Part shown: one piece after another, positions 13,432 through 19,054 of the stretch | How the letters are laid out: each line of letters opens with the position of its first letter | Position numbering within the stretch: the first letter of the stretch is position 1 | Assembly (NCBI GenBank): GCA_050010115.1 | Contig: JBEKLQ010000078.1 | Coordinates: 1-19,054, forward strand | Reading direction: 5' to 3' | Length of the DNA: 19,054 nucleotides | From: JAKACA01 sp050010115 | Lineage (GTDB): Bacteria; Actinomycetota; Acidimicrobiia; Acidimicrobiales; Bog-793 | Translations under genes and position numbers: made by a program | The notes under the pieces: model-generated | Seen by the model: only the letters and a program-made list of their open reading frames with translations | What the model was told of the DNA's origin: nothing | The model's database searches: none

Positions 13432-14823
13432 ATGGGCCCGGATCGAGGACTCCCGGTGACCGCGGTCCCGGGGGAGGACCCGACCGGGGCGGTGGAAGCC
13501 AAGACGGTGGTCGACCCCACCGCCGCCCCCGAGGTGGCCGCGGCCGAGGTTCCGCCCGAGATCCTCGCCCAGTCGCTGGGCCAGTACCTCCGGGGCTGGT
13601 GGCTCCGGGTCCGCAGCGGCAACAGCGGTGTCCTGCCCGTGGTCCTGGCCATCGTGCTGGTCGCCGTCGTCTTCGAGATCGTCACCCCCGAGCACGCCTT
13701 CCTGCGGCCGAGCAACCTCGTCTACATCTTCGGGCTGAGCACGGTGTACATGGTGCTGGCGATGGCTGAGATCGTCGTCCTGCTCCTCGGGGAGATCGAC
13801 CTCTCGGTCGGCGCGGTCGCGCTGGTCGGCGGGGTGATCGCCTTCAAGCTGGTCCAGCAGCCAGGGCCGGCCTGGCCGTGGTGGGCAGCGATCCTGGCCG
13901 CGCTCGTTTGCTGCGGTGTCATCGGCGCCCTCCAGGGGACGCTGATCGCACGGCTCAAGATCCCATCCTTCATCGTGAGCCTGGGTGGGTTCCTTCTCTT
14001 CTCGGGCGTGTTGGTCATCGTCCTGGGCGGCGCCGACGGCTTCGTGGCCGTCAGCTCGGCGGTGCCCAACCAGAGCGTCATCTACTACCTGGTCCAGGGA
14101 GTGATCGACCCTGTGGCCGGCTGGGTGGCCCTGGCAGTGGCGGTCGGGGCTGTCGGCACGACCCTCTGGCTGCGCGCAGCGTCGAGGCGGCACCAGGGTC
14201 TGGTGGCTCCCCCGGCCGGCCTGACCGCCATCAGAATCGCCCTGGTGGCGCTCATCGGCGTCGCCGTGGTGATGATCTGCACCGTCAACCGCGGCGGCGG
14301 CATCGTCACCGTGAAGGGGGTCCCCTGGGTGATCCCGATCGTCCTCGTCGTGCTCGGCGCCTGGACTCTCCTGCTGCAGCGGAGCCGGTTCGGCCGCTAC
14401 GTTAACGCCATCGGTGGCAACCCCGAAGCGGCGCGGCGAGCCGGGGTCAGCCTCGCTGCCATCCGCACCTGGGCCTTCGCCCTCTGCTCGGCGACCGCCG
14501 GCCTCGGCGGCATCCTGCTCGGTTCCTTCTTCTACGGTCAGTACAGCACCAACACGCAAGACCCCGGTCAGCTCGTCCTCTATACGGTCGCCGCCGCCGT
14601 CATCGGCGGGACCAGCCTCTTCGGTGGCCGGGGCAAAGCGATCCACGGCGTTCTCGGCGGCCTCCTCATCGGCGGCATCGCCTACGGCGTGTCCCTGCTC
14701 GAATTAGGGGAATTGGCCACGCCGCTGGAATACATCGTGCCGGGCGGCGTGCTCCTTGCCGCGGTTCTGGTTGACGTGCTTTCGCGGCGCGGGGCCAGGA
14801 CCGGGAGCGTGTCTCGTGTCTGA
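13432..14823 (+). CDS. XylH-like sugar ABC transporter permease 1
   Basis: 463 residues, starting at an ATG preceded by GGGGAGGGCTGA. An Ala/Pro-rich cytoplasmic N-terminus of about 60 residues is followed by about ten hydrophobic segments. Family marks are LLLGEIDLSVGAVALVGG, GTLIARLKIPSFIVSLGG, FGRYVNAIGGNPEAARRAGV (the coupling loop to the ATPase) and AVIGGTSLFGGRGKAIHGVL. It lies in the cytoplasmic membrane and forms half or all of the sugar channel. It is a close tandem paralogue of the next gene: shared DNA segments lie about 1.42-1.43 kb apart, including in the N-terminal tail. The stop is six bases before the next start. Confidence 0.9.
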   Translation: MGPDRGLPVTAVPGEDPTGAVEAKTVVDPTAAPEVAAAEVPPEILAQSLGQYLRGWWLRVRSGNSGVLPVVLAIVLVAVVFEIVTPEHAFLRPSNLVYIFGLSTVYMVLAMAEIVVLLLGEIDLSVGAVALVGGVIAFKLVQQPGPAWPWWAAILAALVCCGVIGALQGTLIARLKIPSFIVSLGGFLLFSGVLVIVLGGADGFVAVSSAVPNQSVIYYLVQGVIDPVAGWVALAVAVGAVGTTLWLRAASRRHQGLVAPPAGLTAIRIALVALIGVAVVMICTVNRGGGIVTVKGVPWVIPIVLVVLGAWTLLLQRSRFGRYVNAIGGNPEAARRAGVSLAAIRTWAFALCSATAGLGGILLGSFFYGQYSTNTQDPGQLVLYTVAAAVIGGTSLFGGRGKAIHGVLGGLLIGGIAYGVSLLELGELATPLEYIVPGGVLLAAVLVDVLSRRGARTGSVSRV

Positions 14824-14829
14824 CCACCC

Positions 14830-16224
14830 GTGGGAGATCCAGCCGGCCCAGCCTCCAGCGCGTCGCCAGGTACCCGGCGCCACGGCCGGCATCGAGGACT
14901 CCCGTTGAGCGCGGCCCCGGGGGAGCCCCCGACCGGGACGGTGGTCGACCTCACCGCCGCCCCCGAGGTGGCCGCGGCCGAGGTCCCGCCCGAGATCCTC
15001 GCCGAGTCGCTGGGCCAGTACCTGCGGGGCTGGCTGCTCCGGGTCCGCGGCGGCAACAGCGGTGTCCTGCCCGTGGTCCTGGCCATCGTCGTGGTCGCCG
15101 TCAGCTTTCAGATCGCCAACCCGAAGTACCTGTCGCCGCAGAACCTGGTCAACCTCTTCGAGCAGAGCACCGTGTACATGGTGCTTGCAATGGCGGAGAT
15201 CTTCGCCCTACTCCTCGGGGAGATCGACCTCTCCGTGGGCCTGGTCATGGGGCTGTCCGCCGTCGTAGTCGCCGAGCTCGTGCAGCCGATCGGCTGGGGT
15301 TGGCCGTGGTGGGCGGCGATCATCGTGGCGCTCCTCTTCTGCTCTGTGGTCGGCCTCATCCAGGGAACGCTCGTGGCCCGGCTGAAGATGCCGTCCTTCA
15401 TCGTCACCCTCGGCGGGCTGCTGATCCTGGAGGGAGCGGCGATCCTCGTGCTCGGGGGGACGCTCGTCGGCATCGGCAACTCCCGGTTCACCAACGAGGT
15501 TGTCCTCTACGACATCTTCTGGGGGAGGTTCGCCCCGGTGGTCGGCTGGGTCGTGCTGGCCGTGCTGGTGGGAACCGCCGGCACGGTGCTCTGGCTCCGG
15601 GACGCCCGCAGGCGCCGGGACGGCCTGGCGGCTCCACCGCCCAGCCTCACAGCGATGAAGATCGTCCTCATGACGGCGGCGGGCATCGCGGTCGTCGCCA
15701 TCTGCAACGTCAACCGCGCCCACTACGGGACAATTGAGGGGGTTCCCTACATCATTCCGATCGTCCTCGTCGTGCTCGGCGCCTGGACGGTCCTGCTGCA
15801 GCGGACGCGCTTCGGCCGCTACGTCTACGCCATCGGTGGCAACCCCGAGGCAGCGCGGCGAGCCGGGGTCAGCCTGCCCGCCGTTCGCACCTGGGGCTTC
15901 GTCCTCGCCGCCCTGACCTCCGGGATTGCGGGTGTGCTGTTCGCCTCGTGGCAGGTCTCGCTGACGACCAACATCATCAAGACCGCCAACAGCTACGTGC
16001 TGCTGGCGGTGGCCGCGGCGGTCATCGGTGGCACCAGCCTCTTCGGCGGCCGGGGCAGGACCATCCACGGTGTACTGGGCGGCCTCGTCATCGGCGGCAT
16101 CTACAACGGCCTCTACCTGCTGGGGGTGTTGAGCCAGTGGATCGACGTCGTGGTTGCCGCCGTGCTGCTCGCGGCGGCAACTATCGACGTCCTCTCCCGC
16201 CGAGGCGCGCCGCGCCAGTCCTGA
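14830..16224 (+). CDS. XylH-like sugar ABC transporter permease 2
   Basis: 464 residues from a GTG at 14830. The first 20 or so residues have no counterpart in permease 1; alignment starts at RGLPLSAAPGEPPTG, so a TTG near 14905 is an alternative start. The core shows the same marks: LLLGEIDLSVGLVMGLSA, GTLVARLKMPSFIVTLGG, FGRYVYAIGGNPEAARRAGV, AVIGGTSLFGGRGRTIHGVL. It differs from permease 1 most in the middle of the protein (VGIGNSRFTNEVVLYDIFWG) and in the segment SWQVSLTTNIIKTANSYVLL, regions that may line the channel. The simplest model is a heterodimeric channel using the single ATPase and binding protein. Two alternative homodimers with different specificity are also possible. Confidence 0.9.
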   Translation: MGDPAGPASSASPGTRRHGRHRGLPLSAAPGEPPTGTVVDLTAAPEVAAAEVPPEILAESLGQYLRGWLLRVRGGNSGVLPVVLAIVVVAVSFQIANPKYLSPQNLVNLFEQSTVYMVLAMAEIFALLLGEIDLSVGLVMGLSAVVVAELVQPIGWGWPWWAAIIVALLFCSVVGLIQGTLVARLKMPSFIVTLGGLLILEGAAILVLGGTLVGIGNSRFTNEVVLYDIFWGRFAPVVGWVVLAVLVGTAGTVLWLRDARRRRDGLAAPPPSLTAMKIVLMTAAGIAVVAICNVNRAHYGTIEGVPYIIPIVLVVLGAWTVLLQRTRFGRYVYAIGGNPEAARRAGVSLPAVRTWGFVLAALTSGIAGVLFASWQVSLTTNIIKTANSYVLLAVAAAVIGGTSLFGGRGRTIHGVLGGLVIGGIYNGLYLLGVLSQWIDVVVAAVLLAAATIDVLSRRGAPRQS

Positions 16225-16647
16225 CCTCAGCGGAAGCCACAAGCCCTGCTAGAGCTCGGCTGGGTGGCATCCGTCTCGACCACGAGACGGCTTCGAAGCG
16301 GCCTTCGAGCGAGTGGTGGTAATGGCGATGCGCTCCCCGTCTCAGCCGGGACGAGCCCATTGATCGCGGCGAACGGATCCCATGTCGAGTCTCGGTGTGG
16401 CTCCAGCTCGGTCCGGTCGGCAGCGGTCCGCAAGGGTTTCGGACAGGGCTTCAGACAACCGTCTGATCTGCACTCTTCGCCCGTTGGCGCGGCATCCGTC
16501 ATGGGCGCTCAAACGAACGTTATGCACGCTCCTGCCGTGGCTGGTCCGGTGTTGTCAAGGTAGCGAGAGCGCGACGTGGGGGTTCGCGTGGGAGGGTCGA
16601 CGTCAACAATCTCCGACTGGCGGATCAAGCTATGGGGAAAATGACTC
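16225..16647. other. Intergenic region between convergent genes
   Basis: The importer ends on the left and the REC-EAL gene ends on the right, so a bidirectional termination region is expected. Apart from the tandem hairpins near 16271-16308 no gene, tRNA or repeat is supported. The open frames across it on both strands have no family match and no ribosome binding sites. Confidence 0.5.
16271..16308 (+). terminator. Tandem hairpins after the importer operon
   Basis: CCGTCTCG (16271-16278) and CGAGACGG (16283-16290) are a perfect 8-bp stem with loop ACCA. A second stem, TCGAAG (16293-16298) with CTTCGA (16303-16308) and loop CGGC, follows at once. The pair begins 46 bases after the permease 2 stop. 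No T run is present, so this is a candidate U-less terminator of the kind proposed for actinomycetes. Confidence 0.5.
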
Positions 16648-17796
16648 CTACCCGGCCGCGAGGAGCGCCTCGCAGTCCGCGCCGGGAATCGGCCGCGAGA
16701 ACAGGTAGCCTTGCCCGTACTGCCAACCGATTCCGCGGAGCGCATCTGCTTGCTCCTCCCGCTCGATCCCTTCGGCAACCTCTATCATCCCGATCGACAT
16801 GGCCAGGTGGTGGATCGCCTCTACGAGCAGCATCGAGCGTGTCGAATGGGGCAACTGCGCCGTGAACGAGACGTCGATCTTCAAATGGTCGAAGGGGAAT
16901 CGGCGGACGTAGGAGAGCGACGAGAAGGCGGTGCCGAAGTCGTCGAGCGCCAGACCCACACCGAGGCCCTTGAGCCGGGTCAGGAAGTCCATCGTCTGTT
17001 GGGTGTCGTCGAGCAGCACTGATTCGGTGACCTCGACTACGAGATCGGCCGGATCGATTCCGGCGCCTGTGATTATCCCCGAGATCGAATCGAAGAGATC
17101 CGGATCCGAGAGATCATTCGCCGATAGGTTGACGCTCATCCACATGCGCGGCGTCGAGGAGTATCTCTCCTGCCAATCCGCAAGTTGGCGTGTCGCCTGT
17201 TCACAGGCCCACTGGTCGATCTCCGCGATGAAGCCGGTCTCCTCGGCAAGTGGCAGGAACGCGCCGGGGTAGAGCAGTCCCCGTTCTGGGTGCTGCCAAC
17301 GGACTAGAGCCTCGAACCCGACGATTCGCCCACCAGCAAGCGCGACAATCGGCTGATAGTCCAGTACCAGTTGGTCGAGCGCCGGGAGCGCCTCCATCTC
17401 TACGTTTGTGACTGGCCGACCTGCAGCCACGTGGTGTACCGCATCGCGGAGTTCCTGGATCGCTCGGGTCTTCCGCACCCATGCAGAGCTGCCCGCCCGC
17501 ATCGACGCGTAGAGCGCACCGGGGCGCTCCGAACCGGTGAGAGTGATGATCTTGCCCTCGGGATGAGCCTCCCGAAGCCTCTTAATCGCATCGGGAGCAT
17601 CCATGTCGGGCAGGTGATAGTCAATGATCACGACGTCCGGCCGCTCCTGCTGGGTGATTTCGACGCCCTGCGCAGCGGTCAGCGCCGTGCCGACGACGAC
17701 GATCCGTGAGTCCTCCTGGAGCAGACGCACGACACTTTGAAGGAACATCTCGTGGTCGTCGATCACGACGATCCGGATCACGGGCTCCTCACTCAT
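16648..17796 (-). CDS. Response regulator with EAL c-di-GMP phosphodiesterase domain
   Basis: 382 residues. Residues about 8-125 are a receiver domain: IVVIDDHEMF acidic pair, phospho-acceptor Asp in VVIIDYHLPDMD, TLTGS and the Lys of VRKTRA. Residues about 140-380 are an EAL domain with its catalytic set: FEALVRW, MSVNLSAND, LVVEVTESVLL, LALDDFGTAFSSLSY, HLKIDVSF, VAEGIEREEQ and YGQGYLFSRP. All metal-ligand acidic residues and the general-base Glu are present, so it should hydrolyse c-di-GMP to pGpG, switched by phosphorylation. Its ATG overlaps the last eight bases of the kinase gene, so the kinase is the expected partner. Output would be lowered c-di-GMP, affecting surface attachment, polysaccharide or development. 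Confidence 0.93.
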   Translation of the reverse strand: MSEEPVIRIVVIDDHEMFLQSVVRLLQEDSRIVVVGTALTAAQGVEITQQERPDVVIIDYHLPDMDAPDAIKRLREAHPEGKIITLTGSERPGALYASMRAGSSAWVRKTRAIQELRDAVHHVAAGRPVTNVEMEALPALDQLVLDYQPIVALAGGRIVGFEALVRWQHPERGLLYPGAFLPLAEETGFIAEIDQWACEQATRQLADWQERYSSTPRMWMSVNLSANDLSDPDLFDSISGIITGAGIDPADLVVEVTESVLLDDTQQTMDFLTRLKGLGVGLALDDFGTAFSSLSYVRRFPFDHLKIDVSFTAQLPHSTRSMLLVEAIHHLAMSIGMIEVAEGIEREEQADALRGIGWQYGQGYLFSRPIPGADCEALLAAG

Positions 17797-19054
17797 CGCG
17801 ATCGAGCACCTTGCGAACGTTCTCCAGCAGTATCACCTGGTCAAAAGGCTTCTCTACCAACAGGAACTCCGTTCCGAGAACAGCTTCTGACTCGAGGACG
17901 GGTTGGGCGTGACCGGACATGAAGAGCACTCGGATGCCGGGTCGGAGCTGTCTCATCTCGTTAGCAACGGCCGGTCCCTGCATCGTCGGCATGATCACGT
18001 CGGTGAGGACGAGGTCGATGGGTCCAACGTGCGACGCCGCGATTTCTATCGCCTCAGCACCACTGGATGCGGTGACAACGGTGTAGCCGTTGCGGGTCAG
18101 TATTCGTCGCGTCACTTCGCGTAGCGCTTCTTCGTCATCGACTACAAGGATCGTCTCTGTTCCCAACAGTGGTCTGAGGCGACCTACGCGTTCGTCGTGC
18201 AGGTCCCGCGTGCTGTCTTGCTTAGCAGCGGGGAGAAGGATGGTGATCGCGGTCCCGAAACCTTCATCGGAATAGATCCTCGTGTGACCACCAGACTGCG
18301 AAACGATTCCATACACGGTCGCTAGCCCCAGGCCCGAGCCCTCGCCCCTGGGCTTGGTCGTGAAGAAAGGTTCGAACGCGCGATCGCGGACCTCCGCAGA
18401 CATGCCTACGCCGGTGTCGCTAACGCGGAGACAGATGTAAGACCCCTCCGGAGCGCCGGTGACGGAGTTTTCGCTCCCAGTGATCTCCCTCGTCGACGTG
18501 TCGATCGATAGCGTGCCCCCTGCCGGCATGGCGTCGCGAGCATTGATGGCCAGGTTGAGAACAATCTGCTCGATTTGACCTGGGTCAGCCACGACCATCG
18601 GCAAGCTGGCTGCGAGGCTGATGACGAGTTCGATCTGCTCGCCGATTGTGCGGCGCAGAATCTGCTCCATTCTGGTGATTGCACTGTTGAGACTAAGTGC
18701 ACGGGCCTGGACCACCTCTCGGTGGGCGAACGAGAGAAGTTGGTGAGTTAGGAGACTGGCGCGCTCAGCTGCCAATTGGATCTGCTTGACGTCCTTGAGC
18801 GGTCCCTCCCATTGCGTACCCGTCGGAGTCGCGGCGGCACTGGTCAACTCCTCGGCAACGAACGACGCGTAGTTCAAAATAACGGCCAAAAGATTGTTGA
18901 AGTCGTGCGCAACGCCTCCGGCGAGTTGGCCGAGACTCTCCATGCGTTGCGATTGATGAAGCTGTCCCTCGAGCCGCTCGCGATCGGCTTCCGCCTCAAG
19001 GCGCACGCGTTCGGCTTCGGTCTTCTCGCCCTCGGCCTTGACGCGATCGGCTTC
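17789..19054 (-). CDS. Hybrid histidine kinase with C-terminal receiver (5' end outside window)
   Basis: The frame is open to the right edge; 421 residues are visible. First comes a charged coiled coil with repeated EADR/EAER steps (EADRVKAEGEKTEAERVRLE and on), linking an unseen sensor domain. Then a HisKA domain (LAGGVAHDFNNLLAVI, His at about residue 50) is followed by a HATPase_c domain: N box NLAINARDAM, G1 DTGVGM, F box FEPFFTTK, G2 GSGLGLATVYG. Last is a receiver: VVDDEEALRE, phospho-acceptor in VLTDVIMP, FMSGHA, EKPF. The HDFNN H-box is of the CckA type. A phosphorelay from its receiver to the REC-EAL protein is possible, though no phosphotransfer protein is visible. The stop overlaps the next start by eight bases. 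Confidence 0.92.
   Translation of the reverse strand, partial: EADRVKAEGEKTEAERVRLEAEADRERLEGQLHQSQRMESLGQLAGGVAHDFNNLLAVILNYASFVAEELTSAAATPTGTQWEGPLKDVKQIQLAAERASLLTHQLLSFAHREVVQARALSLNSAITRMEQILRRTIGEQIELVISLAASLPMVVADPGQIEQIVLNLAINARDAMPAGGTLSIDTSTREITGSENSVTGAPEGSYICLRVSDTGVGMSAEVRDRAFEPFFTTKPRGEGSGLGLATVYGIVSQSGGHTRIYSDEGFGTAITILLPAAKQDSTRDLHDERVGRLRPLLGTETILVVDDEEALREVTRRILTRNGYTVVTASSGAEAIEIAASHVGPIDLVLTDVIMPTMQGPAVANEMRQLRPGIRVLFMSGHAQPVLESEAVLGTEFLLVEKPFDQVILLENVRKVLDRDE

Noticed and set aside
12982..14646. 554-aa minus-strand frame across the ATPase and permease genes
   Set aside because: Its composition (Asp/Gly/His/Arg-rich low complexity) is the typical antisense shadow of GC-rich genes, and the plus strand carries clear ABC transporter motifs.
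1..19054. CRISPR array, tRNA or rRNA genes
   Set aside because: No regularly spaced identical repeats with unique spacers were found apart from the three 23-bp units and the coding repeats, and no cloverleaf or rRNA segments were recognised by eye; a dedicated RNA search was not possible.

Overview
The window is high in G+C, with many GTG starts, GC-rich wobble positions and actinobacterial families: a TIGR03086/mycothiol-dependent isomerase-like protein, IS481-type remnants, secreted Asp-box repeat proteins and a hybrid sensor kinase paired with a REC-EAL protein. It most likely comes from the chromosome of an uncultured soil or aquatic actinomycete (Actinomycetota, possibly Acidimicrobiia). 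The exact taxon cannot be fixed from the sequence alone.

Left part (1-4.5 kb): a fused Xre-type helix-turn-helix / ImmA-IrrE metallopeptidase gene (minus strand) whose true start is cut off by a one-base deletion. Next come three exact-period 23-bp direct repeats, a ribbon-helix-helix antitoxin stub, and a large secreted protein made of 14 Cys-pair/Asp-box repeats (minus). A frameshifted C-terminal piece of a tyrosine recombinase follows (plus).

Middle part (4.6-10.9 kb) is a mosaic of small, often damaged accessory genes: a zinc-finger protein, an 86-aa hypothetical, a frameshift-broken TIR-like (CAP12/PF10137-type) defence effector, a short GNAT acetyltransferase and an intact TIGR03086-family protein. 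A catabolic-looking cluster holds one intact short-chain dehydrogenase, a broken Old-Yellow-Enzyme gene and the first codons of a second dehydrogenase. A second, smaller propeller-type protein has exactly seven repeats. An IS481-like transposase stub then abuts a central piece of a tyrosine recombinase on the minus strand. The two recombinase pieces are complementary and face each other as an inversion with a breakpoint inside one gene would predict.

Right part (11-19 kb) is orderly and intact. A CUT2/xylose-type sugar importer has a XylF-like lipoprotein, a single-domain ATPase with its own promoter almost on its start codon, and two tandemly duplicated XylH-like permeases. Facing it is a c-di-GMP/two-component pair: a hybrid histidine kinase (running off the right edge) overlaps by 8 bp a response regulator with an EAL phosphodiesterase domain.

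The most notable items are the 7- and 14-repeat disulfide propeller family, the possible integrase-splitting inversion, the damaged TIR effector, the 23-bp iteron-like repeats and the duplicated-permease importer. Several genes between 1.2 and 10.9 kb carry single-base frameshifts. Either this is a decaying genomic island or the underlying assembly has indel errors; reads would decide.
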